This document shows, one piece after another, positions 44,536 through 52,584 of a stretch of 64,000 nt of DNA. How positions within the stretch are numbered: the first letter of the stretch is position 1; the number at the start of each line of letters is the position of its first letter. Where the stretch lies: positions 3,968,001 through 4,032,000 of the forward strand of contig NZ_CP020821.1 of the NCBI RefSeq assembly GCF_002105755.1, written 5' to 3'. Source of the stretch: Mycobacterium colombiense CECT 3035 (GTDB lineage Bacteria; Actinomycetota; Actinomycetes; Mycobacteriales; Mycobacteriaceae). The notes beneath the pieces were generated by a model. The model worked only from the letters and a program-made list of their open reading frames with translations, made no database searches and was not told the origin of the DNA. The position numbers and the translations under genes were made by a program.

Positions 44536-45213
44536 CTAAGCCCTTGCGCGACGGGCCAACTTCGCGGGCTGATCGATGATGAGGGCCTTGCCCTGCTGCC
44601 GGATCCATCCGCGTTGGACGAAGTCCGACAGCGCTTTGTTGACCGTTTCGCGCGAGGACCCCACCAGCTGCGCGAGTTCCTTCTGGGTAAGGTGATGCTC
44701 GACCAGCACCGAGCCCCCGTTGCTGGTGCCGAATCGCATTGCCAGATCGAGGATTTGCTTGGCCACCCGGGCGGGGACGTCGGTAAAGATCAGGTCGCAC
44801 AACGTGTTGTTGGTGTGCCGGAGGCGGCGCGCCAACACGCGTAGCAGCTGCTCAGCGATTTCGGGGCGTTCGGTGATCCAGGTGCGCAACGCGGGCCGGT
44901 CCATCCGCACGGCTTCCACTTCGGTCAGGGTGATCACCGTCGACGTCCGCGGGCCGGGATCGAAGAGCGCCAGCTCACCGAACACGTCCCCGGGGCCCAG
45001 CACCGCGAAAACGGTTTCGCGGCCATCGGTTGTCTGATGGCGGATCTTCACCGAGCCGGACAAGATGACGTAGAGGTCGTCGCCCAACTCGCCCTCGACG
45101 AAGACGGTGCGCCTGCGCGGGAACGACACGTGCTGCAGGTGCCGAGCCAACGCATCGACCGCGTCGGGAGCGATCCCCTGGAAGATGCCGGCCCGCGCCA
45201 ATACCTCGTTCAC
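44536..45213 (-). CDS. CRP/FNR-family regulator, paralogue of the mycobacterial Crp (Rv3676)
   Basis: A 225-residue protein: cAMP-binding domain (residues about 1-120, GPGDVFGELALFDPGPRTST phosphate-binding cassette) and HTH (residues about 170-215, HLTQKELAQLVGSSRETVNKALSDF). It is very similar to M. tuberculosis Crp (Rv3676), including ARRLRHTNNTLCDLIFTDVPARVAKQ, but differs at many positions, so I take it as a second Crp, as known from M. smegmatis with two. The recognition helix is nearly identical, so it should bind the same TGTGA-N6-TCACA sites. Confidence 0.85.
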   Translation of the reverse strand: MNEVLARAGIFQGIAPDAVDALARHLQHVSFPRRRTVFVEGELGDDLYVILSGSVKIRHQTTDGRETVFAVLGPGDVFGELALFDPGPRTSTVITLTEVEAVRMDRPALRTWITERPEIAEQLLRVLARRLRHTNNTLCDLIFTDVPARVAKQILDLAMRFGTSNGGSVLVEHHLTQKELAQLVGSSRETVNKALSDFVQRGWIRQQGKALIIDQPAKLARRARA

Positions 45214-45369
45214 GCCGCCCCTTTCAACGCGTTTCGCACGGCGTTGCGCGCACTAGGCGCTGCTCCGGTCGGGGGCGTCTTGGCTCGCAGGTCCAGACTT
45301 TACACCAGGGCGAGGTTCCGTAATGTCGCAGGCCGGGCCCGCCGCGTGGACGACAGGCCGGTGAGCCCC

Positions 45370-45540
45370 TCAGGCGGCCGGCGTGGTCACGGTCGACGCG
45401 ACGGTCACCTCGGAGTACAGGTTCCCGCAGGCGTCGCAACACACCTGATACTCGAGCTTGTCGTCGTCGCGCTCAAGAAACCGGTACTGCGCCCACGCCA
45501 TGCACCGCGGGCACCGTGCACGACCGTGCTCGATTGCCAT
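45370..45540 (-). CDS. 56-aa zinc-ribbon protein under a SigF-type promoter
   Basis: A 56-residue protein too short to be picked up by most gene callers. It has two Cys pairs, CPRC at residues 10-13 and CDAC at 35-38 (with a further Cys at 34), the pattern of a zinc ribbon, joined by a charged segment FLERDDDKLEY. ATG 45540 has AAGGGG about eight bases upstream and a SigF-like promoter 37 bases upstream. The codon use has the expected third-position G/C bias. Zinc ribbons of this size usually bind nucleic acid or a protein partner; the role is unknown. Confidence 0.72.
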   Translation of the reverse strand: MAIEHGRARCPRCMAWAQYRFLERDDDKLEYQVCCDACGNLYSEVTVASTVTTPAA

Positions 45541-45576
45541 TCGCCAACCCCTTAACTCGCCACAGACACACTGGAA

Positions 45577-45601
45577 ATACCCAATGCGGAGCGGGGCTAA
45601 C
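45577..45601 (-). promoter_or_regulatory. SigF-type promoter before the zinc-ribbon gene
   Basis: On the minus strand, GTTA (45601-45598) and GGGTAT (45582-45577) are 15 bases apart, within the SigF consensus GTTT-N15-17-GGGTAT. Transcription would start near 45570, giving a 30-base leader. Confidence 0.6.
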
Positions 45602-45618
45602 CATCGGGCCGTCGGCGC

Positions 45619-47052
45619 CTAGTAGTTCAGCCCCGAAAACATGACGCGGCCGGGATCGTATTTCTGGCGTACAGCGCTCAGCCGGGACAGGTTCGGGCCG
45701 AAGTAGCGTGACGGCGGCTGGTCGGCCTCGATGTAGTTCACGTATCCGCCGACCGAATACTGTTGCACCGCTTGGTGTGCCGTGTTGAGCCAGCTGGTTG
45801 CGGCCGCGGGATCGCCCGTCTCCACATACCACTGCACCAGCGCCGACTGCCGCCGCCATGGAAAGGCGGTGGCGCCGGGTGCCACGGTGGCGAGGGCGCC
45901 GTCCATGGCGTGCATGATGGCCAGCATTCGGCCGGCGCCGCGGGGAAAGGCATTGACCGCCGCGGCGATGCCCTGCGCCACCCCCGCGTTGACCGTGGCG
46001 AAGACGTCGGAGCCACCGACGTACCCGAGCGGTGACGGGTTGAGGTTGCCGACGGCCAGATAATTCACCAGGTCCATGTAGTTGAAGGTGTGGTTCTCGG
46101 TGCTCGACGGCTGCAACCCCACCGCCTGGGTGATCGCGGCGGCGGCGCTGTTACCCGACCCGGCGGGGCAGGTCGCCAGGATCCGGCAATGCACGCCCAT
46201 CGGGTCGACGGTGGCGTCGGCCAGCGCCCAGCTGTCGCGGTCGGCGGTGCGGAGCCAGTTCTGCCAACCGACGAGGACCTGCGCGAAGGACTGCGGCGGG
46301 AAGTTGAGGTTGACGACGTCGACGTCCTTGGTGGGGAAGGTGGCGAAGGTCAGCGAGGTCGTCACACCGAAGTTACCGCCACCGCCGCCGCGCAGCGCCC
46401 AGAACAGGTCCGGATTGCTGGCGGCGGACGCGGTGACCGCCTGGCCATTGGGCAGCACCACCGACGCCGACGTCAACTGATCGCAGAGCAGGCCGGCATG
46501 CCGGGACTGGGCTCCCATGCCGCCGCCCAGCGCATGCCCCGCCGCACCCACCGACGGGCACGTACCGGTCGGGACGCCACGGCCGACCGCGGCCAGCGTC
46601 CGGTGCATCGTGTAGAGGCTCGTCGCCGGCGTCACCGTCACCTGTCCCGTGGCGGCGTCGTAATTGGCATCGCCGGGCAGTTGGCGCAGGTCCAGCACCA
46701 TCGCGCCGTTGGCGGTCGACGCGCCGATGTAGGAGTGTCCGCCGCTGCGTGGGGCAACCTTGAGGTTGTGGGCGGCGGCGAAGGCCATCGCCTTCTGCAC
46801 ATCGGCCGCCGATGTCGGCGTGACGACCGCCGCGGGGGTCAGCCCGTTGTAGTTGGTGTTGAAAACCTGCTTGGCCCCGGCGAATTGGGGGCTGTCGGGT
46901 AGCAGCACCTTCCCGCCGAGGGCGCTGGATAGGCCCTCCCACCCGGTAGCCCTCGGATCGGCGGCGACCCGGGGTGCGCCGAGGACCGCGCCGGTGGCCA
47001 ACGCTCCGACGGCGCCCCGCAGAAACGTCTGCCGCGAGAATTCACGCGCCAT
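45619..47052 (-). CDS. FAD-linked oxidase of the berberine-bridge type (Rv0063-like)
   Basis: A 477-residue exported flavoenzyme. The N-terminus (residues 1-32) is a Tat-like signal with an SRQTFLRG box in place of SRRxFLK, followed by an Ala-rich hydrophobic stretch. The FAD-binding PCMH domain has APRSGGHSYIG (His, covalent to FAD) and GTCPSVGAAGHALGGGMG (Cys, second covalent link), so a bicovalent flavin is predicted. The C-terminal berberine-bridge domain ends KYDPGRVMFSGLNY. Such enzymes oxidise sugars, alcohols or reticuline-like substrates with O2. The substrate is unknown. M. tuberculosis Rv0063 is the nearest known relative. Confidence 0.88.
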   Translation of the reverse strand: MAREFSRQTFLRGAVGALATGAVLGAPRVAADPRATGWEGLSSALGGKVLLPDSPQFAGAKQVFNTNYNGLTPAAVVTPTSAADVQKAMAFAAAHNLKVAPRSGGHSYIGASTANGAMVLDLRQLPGDANYDAATGQVTVTPATSLYTMHRTLAAVGRGVPTGTCPSVGAAGHALGGGMGAQSRHAGLLCDQLTSASVVLPNGQAVTASAASNPDLFWALRGGGGGNFGVTTSLTFATFPTKDVDVVNLNFPPQSFAQVLVGWQNWLRTADRDSWALADATVDPMGVHCRILATCPAGSGNSAAAAITQAVGLQPSSTENHTFNYMDLVNYLAVGNLNPSPLGYVGGSDVFATVNAGVAQGIAAAVNAFPRGAGRMLAIMHAMDGALATVAPGATAFPWRRQSALVQWYVETGDPAAATSWLNTAHQAVQQYSVGGYVNYIEADQPPSRYFGPNLSRLSAVRQKYDPGRVMFSGLNY

Positions 47053-47211
47053 CGTCGGACTCCCGCGATTGCGTCATGCCCGAATTGTCAATCACGAGAA
47101 GCGGGGTGCCGCACGACGTGTCGGGGGGTGATCGAAACGTGCCCGAACCGTTACCGCACACCCGGCACGCAGCCTGGCTGCCGGTTCTCCGCGGACACCC
47201 CCCGAGTGTGG

Positions 47212-47240
47212 TTGGTTCAAATACCCCCTAGGGGTAGGGT
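47212..47240 (+). promoter_or_regulatory. promoter with embedded copper-type operator before DUF5134 gene
   Basis: TTGGTT (47212-47217), a 17-base spacer and TAGGGT (47235-47240) form a good housekeeping promoter. The palindrome TACCCCCTAGGGGTA (47222-47236) fills the spacer and overlaps the -10 box. It fits TACCC-N5-GGGTA, the RicR regulon operator of M. tuberculosis, so bound repressor would block RNA polymerase. Predicted transcription start is 47247. Confidence 0.65.
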
Positions 47241-47246
47241 GGCCCC

Positions 47247-47297
47247 ATGCGTGCAACGGGAACAGCATTCGTCAGGCCACGATGTTGCATGCCCTGA
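47247..47297 (+). CDS. leaderless 16-codon upstream ORF ending in a Cys-Cys-Met motif
   Basis: A short ORF, MRATGTAFVRPRCCMP, starts at ATG 47247, exactly seven bases after the -10 box, the classic spacing for a leaderless mycobacterial message. It overlaps the DUF5134 start codon at 47282 in another frame and stops at 47297, 15 bases into the gene. The downstream gene has only a weak ribosome binding site, so its translation may depend on ribosomes arriving from this ORF. Adjacent Cys-Cys-Met near the end suggests sensing of copper or cysteine supply, but this is untested. Confidence 0.5.
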   Translation: MRATGTAFVRPRCCMP

Positions 47298-47938
47298 TCG
47301 GCGAACCGGCGCTGCGCTGGGCCGTCACCGCACTGTTCGGAGTGAGCGTCGCCATGTACGCCTACCTCGCTGTCGCACAACACGATCGATGGACGGCTCG
47401 GCTCACCCACCTGTTGCACCTGGTGATGTCAGTGGCGATGGTGTTGATGGTGTGGCGCGTTGAGCTCGACCTACCGGCAATCGGTCCCACGCTCTTTTTC
47501 CTACTGGCCGGTCTCTGGTGGGTGGGCGTTGCCGTATGGGCATCGTCGGCCTCCCGTCAGCGACTGAAGGCTTGCTACTACGCGGCGATGATGGTGGCGA
47601 TGGCATGGATGTATGCGCTGATGAGCGGCGCCGTGCCGGGAGCCTCCACACGCCTGCACGCACAACCGCATTCGTCGGCCATGGCCATGCCCGGCATGGA
47701 GTTGCCGTCGCGCGACATGCCCTCGGCCACGGCCGGCTTCTCGTGGGTCGCCGCGGCGAACTGGGTCGGCGTGCTGGCGTTCGCCGCCGCGGCGCTGTAT
47801 TGGTCGTACCGCTTCGTCGGCGAACGGCGGACGAAATGGGTCCCGCCCCCCGGGCGACTGGTGTGGTGGGAACCGCTGTATCAAGCGTCCACCGCCGCCG
47901 GCACCGCCCTCATGTTCGACGCGCTCGTCTGGTGGTAA
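47282..47938 (+). CDS. DUF5134 membrane protein with a Met/His-rich loop, copper-linked by its promoter
   Basis: A 218-residue integral membrane protein with about six hydrophobic segments, of the actinobacterial DUF5134 type. An external loop at residues about 118-150 carries HAQPHSSAMAMPGMELPSRD, rich in His and Met, a pattern seen in copper-handling proteins. The promoter contains a RicR/CsoR-type operator, so I infer a role in copper stress. The start ATG 47282 lies inside the upstream ORF and lacks a good Shine-Dalgarno sequence. No RicR, MymT or multicopper oxidase gene is in this window. Confidence 0.75.
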   Translation: MLHALIGEPALRWAVTALFGVSVAMYAYLAVAQHDRWTARLTHLLHLVMSVAMVLMVWRVELDLPAIGPTLFFLLAGLWWVGVAVWASSASRQRLKACYYAAMMVAMAWMYALMSGAVPGASTRLHAQPHSSAMAMPGMELPSRDMPSATAGFSWVAAANWVGVLAFAAAALYWSYRFVGERRTKWVPPPGRLVWWEPLYQASTAAGTALMFDALVWW

Positions 47939-47943
47939 GCGAG

Positions 47944-48683
47944 CTAACCGGCGCCCTTGCCGTTGTCCACGCGATAGACGACGCCGTGGATCGCGGCCGC
48001 GGCGTCGCTTGCCAAAAAAGCGATCACGTTGGCGACGTCGACGGGTTGCATCATGCCGCGCGGTGACGCCGTGCGCATGATCAGGTCGTAGTTGGGATCG
48101 TCTGGCGCACTGAACTGTTCGATCTGCGGCGTGAGCATGCCGCCGGGGCATACCGCGTTGACGCGCAACCGATCCGCGGTGTATTCCACGGCCAGCGCCC
48201 GGGTGAGGCCGATCAGGCCGTGCTTGGCGGCGCAGTAGCCGGCCGAATACGCCTGGCCCTCGACCCCGGCGATGGAGCTGACGTTGACGATGTTCCCGCC
48301 ACGCTCCAGCAGCTGCGGCAGCGCCGCCCGGCACAGGTAGAACGGCCCATTGAGGTTGACCGCGTGTCTTGTTCCCAATCTTCGTCGGTCATCGACTCCG
48401 TCCGGCGCATCTGGTGGCGCCCCGCGACGTTCACGAGGATGTCCAGGCCGCCGAAGTCGCGAACGCACCGCTCGACGGCGTCCCGGCAGGCCTGCACCGA
48501 TCCGATGTCGGTCGAGGCGAATCCGCCGCGTTCGATGCCGGCGAACACGTCGGTCAAGCGTTCGGTGTCACGGCCGATGCCGAAAACCGTTGCGCCCTCG
48601 CGGGAAAACAGCTTCGCCGTTTCGGCGCCCAGGCCCGAGGACGCTCCGGTCACCAACGCCACCTTGCCCTGCAGTGCAGCCAT
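47944..48683 (-). pseudogene. short-chain dehydrogenase/reductase, split by a one-base frameshift
   Basis: The first half (48683 to about 48364) has the NAD(P) motif GKVALVTGASSGLGAETAKLF and GGLDILVNVAGRHQM. The second half (about 48363 to 47944), in another frame, has NLNGPFYLCRAALPQL, INVSSIAG-type Ser in NIVNVSSIAGVEGQAYSAGY, and the active-site YCAAK (Tyr-x-x-x-Lys). They join at EDWEQDT|AVNLNGPF if one base is restored near 48363-48364. Intact, it would be about 246 residues. As given, neither half can be a working enzyme. No homopolymer lies at the break. Confidence 0.85.
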
Positions 48684-48694
48684 GCCAGTGCACT

Positions 48695-48979
48695 CTAATA
48701 GGGCCGCAACCGCACCACGCCGCCGCGTCGAACCTGGCGCGGCGCAACTACTCTCAGCCCGTATCTGGCGGCCATGCCCGGGGTGATGCGCTCGGTGCTG
48801 AAGCGCCGCTGGATCCGGCGCGCGGTGATCATCGCGAGCAGGTGGACCGCCTGCCTGCTCAGCGCGATCCGGCTCGTCCGTTTCTTCCAGCTCGGCGGGG
48901 TCGCGGCCGCGCGCCGTCCGAAGTAGTAGCCGATGCAGGCAGCTGTCGCGAGCGCGGCGAAGACCGCGATTACCGTCAC
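48695..48979 (-). CDS. small basic membrane protein
   Basis: A protein of about 94 residues with an N-terminal membrane helix (TVIAVFAALATAACIGYYFG) and a strongly basic C-terminal half (RRIQRRFSTERITPGM). GTG 48979 is the likely start. It lies between the GtrA gene and the SDR on the same strand, 11 bases from the SDR start. Function unknown, and coding status moderate. Confidence 0.5.
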   Translation of the reverse strand: MTVIAVFAALATAACIGYYFGRRAAATPPSWKKRTSRIALSRQAVHLLAMITARRIQRRFSTERITPGMAARYGLRVVAPRQVRRGGVVRLRPY

Positions 48980-49061
48980 GTGTCGAGCGTCCTTCGTCGC
49001 CGTCGCGAGAAGGTCACGCACGGGCCACACCTCGGACACCAAGGGCGGGCCGGCGCGCAGG

Positions 49062-49535
49062 TCAGCGGCGGAAGACCACCCATCGCAGCGCGCTGTACAT
49101 GTACACCGCTTCACACGCGCCCGCCGCCAGCCGCGACAGCTGATACTGCACTCCAACGGCGGTCAGCGCCGTCGTCGCTGCGAGGATGAAGGCCAGGTAG
49201 TTGACGACGACCACCACGACATACGTCGCGACCTGCGGCCCGACGGGCGCGTGGGACCGGAAGTTGAATATGCGATTGAGCACGTAGCTGAGCGTGAATG
49301 CGCAGACGTAAGCAGCCGTGACCGCGACCGGCACCGGAAGGCCGAGCGCGCCGCGCAATCCCGTGAGGATCGTCAGATCAACGCCGAAGGTGAAGCCGTT
49401 GATCACGCAGAAGCCGACGAACGTCGGTGCGACGTATGCCCCGAGCCCGAACGGCAACCGCCCGACGAACGCCTCGCACCAGGCATGGAAGCGCCCGGCC
49501 AGGCGTGAGTGCCCGGTCGTCGGTTCCGCCCGCAC
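49062..49535 (-). CDS. GtrA-family membrane protein
   Basis: A small membrane protein (about 157 residues from GTG 49535; 168 from ATG 49568) with four helices of the GtrA family: FVGFCVINGFTFGVDLTIL, AVTAAYVCAFTLSYVLNRIFNFRS, TYVVVVVVNYLAFILAATTAL and the C-terminal VVFRR. GtrA proteins flip polyprenol-linked sugars, often for cell-wall arabinogalactan or teichoic decorations. The start is uncertain. It overlaps no other gene but shares the region with an upstream divergent membrane-protein gene. Confidence 0.78.
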   Translation of the reverse strand: MRAEPTTGHSRLAGRFHAWCEAFVGRLPFGLGAYVAPTFVGFCVINGFTFGVDLTILTGLRGALGLPVPVAVTAAYVCAFTLSYVLNRIFNFRSHAPVGPQVATYVVVVVVNYLAFILAATTALTAVGVQYQLSRLAAGACEAVYMYSALRWVVFRR

Positions 49536-49650
49536 CTGAGCACGGTGACATGGCCAGGTATCCACCACGTGATCAGCGGACCAACTGCGGTCAACGGTGC
49601 AGTCCTCGCCGGGGCGCTTTGGTCGCGCTCGAGACCCTACGATCTGGGCT

Positions 49651-50022
49651 GTGGACGAGATGCCTCAGTACACGGGGCCGATAGATCCCCGCAACCGCAA
49701 TATCTTTGGCGCGTGCGTGTCGCTGGCCGGTTTGGCGGCGATGATGCTCGCGCTTCTGCTGTTGCTGATCGCCGAGAACAATCACGCGCTGGCGATCAAA
49801 TTGGAAGCCGGGTTCTTCCCGCCGTTCTCCGAAGCAGCGGTGCAGTCGGCGCGCACCGAAATCGTCATCGCCGCCGCGTTGACAGTCTTGGCGACAGCTT
49901 CGGCGGTGACGGCCGTGATCTTTCGGTCGACCTTTGCCTGGCGGCTCATCGGCGGTCTCACCCTGCTAGCTCTGATCTTGGTCGGCCCGCTGCTATGGGT
50001 CTGCTACGACATGGCCTTTTGA
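49651..50022 (+). CDS. small membrane protein of unknown function
   Basis: A protein of about 123 residues with three hydrophobic segments (ACVSLAGLAAMMLALLLLLIA, IVIAAALTVLATASAVTAVIF, IGGLTLLALILVGPLLWVC) separated by an external loop. GTG 49651 or ATG 49660 may be the start. No domain is recognised. It precedes the HadAB-like dehydratase gene by 98 bases on the same strand. Confidence 0.65.
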   Translation: MDEMPQYTGPIDPRNRNIFGACVSLAGLAAMMLALLLLLIAENNHALAIKLEAGFFPPFSEAAVQSARTEIVIAAALTVLATASAVTAVIFRSTFAWRLIGGLTLLALILVGPLLWVCYDMAF

Positions 50023-50120
50023 AGTCGGCCGTCCCGGCCCCTCCGGTGGCCTGGTATCGGCACGTTAGTGTGCGTGGGTCGGCCTCCGTGAACAGGCCGA
50101 CAGAAAAGTTGGGCAAATTC

Positions 50121-51152
50121 ATGACAGCAGCAGCAGAAACGTCGGCGCTCGAATCGCGGGTCGGCCATTACTACCGCATCGAGGACACGTACCAGGTCGG
50201 TCGCGAGAAATTGCGCGAGTTCGCCCGTGCCGTGCAGGACTATCACCCCGCCCACTGGAAACTCGCCGCCGCCGCTGAACTGGGATATTCGGACCTGGTG
50301 GCTCCACTGACGTTCACGTCCGCCCCGGCTATGGCAGCCAACCGCCACCTCTTCGAGTCGGTGGTCATCGGCTACGAGATGTACCTGCAGACCGAGGAAG
50401 TCTTCGAGCAGCACCGCCCGATCGTGGCCGGCGACGAACTGCACATTGACGTCGAACTGTCATCGGTGCGCAGGATCGCCGGCAGAGACTTGATCACGGT
50501 GACCAATACATTCACCGACACCGCCGGCGAACGGGTGCACACCCTGCACACCACCGTCGTCGGCGTCACCGCCGAGGATGTCGATCCGGCGATCAGGACG
50601 GTCGCTCAGCAAGTGATGATGCACGACGTGAACCTCGCCGGAATCGACTACTCCGAAGCGGACTACCAGAAGACGATGCGCCCCGCGGACGAGGTGCGGA
50701 TCGCCCATGGCGGCACGGCCCGCACCCCGGGGACACCGTCCTTCGATGACGTTAAGGTCGGCGACGAGTTACCGGTCCACCACGCCCGACTGTCGCGCGG
50801 CGACCTGGTGAACTACTCCGGGGTGGCCTGCGATGCCAACCCGCTGCATTGGGACGAGAACCTCGCCAAACTGGCGGGGCAGCCCGACGTGATCGCCCAC
50901 GGCATGCTCACCATGGCGTTGGGTGCCGGATTCGGCTCCGCATGGTCGGGCGACCCCGGTGCGGTTACCCGCTACGCGGTGCGGCTGTCCCAGCCCGTGA
51001 TCGTGTCGGCCACCGAGGGAGCCGACATCGAATACAGTGGCCGGATCAAGTCGCTGGACCCGGAAACCCGCACCGGAGTCGTGATCGTCGGCGCAAAGTC
51101 GGCTGGCCGCAAGATATTTGGCCTGGCGACGCTGAACCTCCGCTTCCGCTGA
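50121..51152 (+). CDS. fused HadA/HadB-type (3R)-hydroxyacyl dehydratase (MaoC hot-dog pair)
   Basis: A 343-residue protein made of two hot-dog domains: an N-terminal HadA-like half (residues about 10-165, DTYQVGREKLREFARAVQDYHPAHW) and a C-terminal MaoC/HadB-like half (residues about 205-340) with the hydratase motif YSGVACDANPLHWDE (Asp and His of the active site). In mycobacteria, HadAB and HadBC act in FAS-II elongation of meromycolates; fused paralogues are separate genes of unclear substrate. ATG 50121 gives the typical length. It sits alone, not in the rpmG-hadABC cluster. Confidence 0.88.
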   Translation: MTAAAETSALESRVGHYYRIEDTYQVGREKLREFARAVQDYHPAHWKLAAAAELGYSDLVAPLTFTSAPAMAANRHLFESVVIGYEMYLQTEEVFEQHRPIVAGDELHIDVELSSVRRIAGRDLITVTNTFTDTAGERVHTLHTTVVGVTAEDVDPAIRTVAQQVMMHDVNLAGIDYSEADYQKTMRPADEVRIAHGGTARTPGTPSFDDVKVGDELPVHHARLSRGDLVNYSGVACDANPLHWDENLAKLAGQPDVIAHGMLTMALGAGFGSAWSGDPGAVTRYAVRLSQPVIVSATEGADIEYSGRIKSLDPETRTGVVIVGAKSAGRKIFGLATLNLRFR

Positions 51153-51190
51153 AGTCCATCATCGCGGCCGTGTCGACGGTTACGCGCCTA

Positions 51191-51412
51191 CTAGGCGACG
51201 TGGTCACGGGCGTGGGGATATTCGTCCTCGAGCAGCGGAACCGACTGCTGTTGTTCTGCCCAGTCGGCTGGGTCGGCCTCTACCGGGCGAAAGTTGCGCA
51301 GCGCGCCCCAATGTCCAGCGCCGTTGTGGATGGCTTGCGTGATCACGGCTACCCCTTCCTTGCCCACTCGCGAATAGCGGTAACTAGCACCAGTTTTCAG
51401 CGTCGATGACAC
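51191..51412 (-). CDS. small conserved protein (about 73 aa)
   Basis: A 73-residue protein with a mixed charged and aromatic sequence (LKTGASYRYSRVGKEGVAV, ITQAIHNGAGHWGALRNFRP, ending DEYPHARDHVA). The longer frame to 51547 is likely non-coding; GTG 51412 gives the compact protein. No domain is recognised. It converges with the HadAB-like gene, 38 bases apart. Confidence 0.5.
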   Translation of the reverse strand: MSSTLKTGASYRYSRVGKEGVAVITQAIHNGAGHWGALRNFRPVEADPADWAEQQQSVPLLEDEYPHARDHVA

Positions 51413-51563
51413 CGCGACAAGATTATGTGAGGGCGGGCCGCCCGCCCCGGAAACGAGTTGCCTGGCTGTGGCAGTGGCGCACCGCTTCCCCATCGGGATT
51501 CGGGTGGACGCCCACGGTGTTGCCCGGCCGGCGGACTGGCCCGTCATCCTCGTTGTAATGCCA

Positions 51564-51932
51564 TCACCTGCCTTCCTCTAGGTAGTGTCGCCATCTTTCG
51601 CAGAGGGTTGCTTGCGGAGGGCTGCGTTGCACGGCACGCACTTCGGGCGCGGGCGCACGCCAAGGCTGCACAGATACCGCCCAGGACCGGCCAGGTGACC
51701 GGGGCAGGACCAGGGCGCAACCGGCCACTCTGCGCGATGCCGGCGGACGAAGCAGGCTCGCCGCCGCGTCGCACAAGATGGCGTCGACCTCAGCGATCAG
51801 CCCGGACAGCTCGGGGCCGTCGTCCAGCAAGAGCGCGACCGGCCGGACTTCGAAACCCTCGGTGGCGGTAGGGCCCGCCTCCGCTGTCCCGGTGCTGCAG
51901 TGCGTCGCCGCTAACCCGCGTTCTGTCAGCAT
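51564..51932 (-). CDS. hypothetical protein downstream of hsp20
   Basis: An open frame of 122 residues from ATG 51932, 13 bases after the hsp20 stop. It contains EGFEVRPVALLLDDGPELSGLIAEVDAILCDAA (read in parts) and a Pro/Arg-rich C-terminus ending QRSPPQATLCERWRHYLEEGR. No recognised domain. Its tight spacing suggests cotranscription with hsp20, but the composition of the C-terminal half leaves doubt about whether it is coding. Confidence 0.4.
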   Translation of the reverse strand: MLTERGLAATHCSTGTAEAGPTATEGFEVRPVALLLDDGPELSGLIAEVDAILCDAAASLLRPPASRRVAGCALVLPRSPGRSWAVSVQPWRAPAPEVRAVQRSPPQATLCERWRHYLEEGR

Positions 51933-51945
51933 CGGACCGGCCAAC

Positions 51946-52368
51946 CTACGCGCTGATGGCGGCGTATTGCCTGTCCTCACGCTTGACCGCGATCTTGCGT
52001 GGCTTGGCTTTCTCGGCCACCGGGATGCGCAATCGCAAGACCCCGGCGTCGTAGGACGCATCGATGTGGTCGGTGTCGAGATTGTCGCCGAGCACCAACT
52101 GCCGGCTGAACACCCCACGCATCCGTTCGGTGGCCAGCATTTCCCGGCTCGAGTCGAAATCGGGGCGCTCTGCTCGCACCGTCACCACATTGCGCTCGAT
52201 GTCGAGGTCCAGTGATTCTTCGTCGATTCCCGGCAGATCGAATTCGACGACGAACTGGTCGCCGTCGCGCCAGGCATCCATCGGCATCACCGCGGGACGC
52301 GCCGCGGTCCCTGACACCTGCTGAGTGAAGCGATCGAGGTCACGAAACGGATCGCTACGCACCAACAT
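51946..52368 (-). CDS. Hsp20/alpha-crystallin small heat-shock protein (18-kDa antigen type)
   Basis: A 140-residue small heat-shock protein. Segments [40 protein letters not shown] (parts) and [19 protein letters not shown] match the 18-kDa antigen of M. leprae and M. avium; the alpha-crystallin domain covers residues about 35-125. These oligomeric chaperones hold unfolding proteins. GGAGGTGA precedes ATG 52368 at good spacing. The AT-rich 80 bases upstream carry a (gaca)n tract but no clear HAIR or CIRCE element. Confidence 0.9.
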   Translation of the reverse strand: MLVRSDPFRDLDRFTQQVSGTAARPAVMPMDAWRDGDQFVVEFDLPGIDEESLDLDIERNVVTVRAERPDFDSSREMLATERMRGVFSRQLVLGDNLDTDHIDASYDAGVLRLRIPVAEKAKPRKIAVKREDRQYAAISA

Positions 52369-52584
52369 GGCCGTCACCTCCAACACTCCTATCTGTCTGT
52401 CTGTCCATCGATTATCTGTGCCCTGCGGCATATATTTTTATATAGCTCGGACGGCCGGACTTCGCAAGGGAGTTTTGAAAAATCTTCCGCCACAGCGTCA
52501 TCGAGACGTTTCCGGCATGAAGCAACCGCGCGATAGATGCGGCCGGTCTGCTCGCGCTCCGGGACCTTAGGACAACAACCTACG

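Noticed and set aside
49509..51152. Long + frame extending the HadAB-like protein upstream
   Set aside because: The added part overlaps the membrane-protein gene in another frame, and ATG 50121 gives the normal family start.
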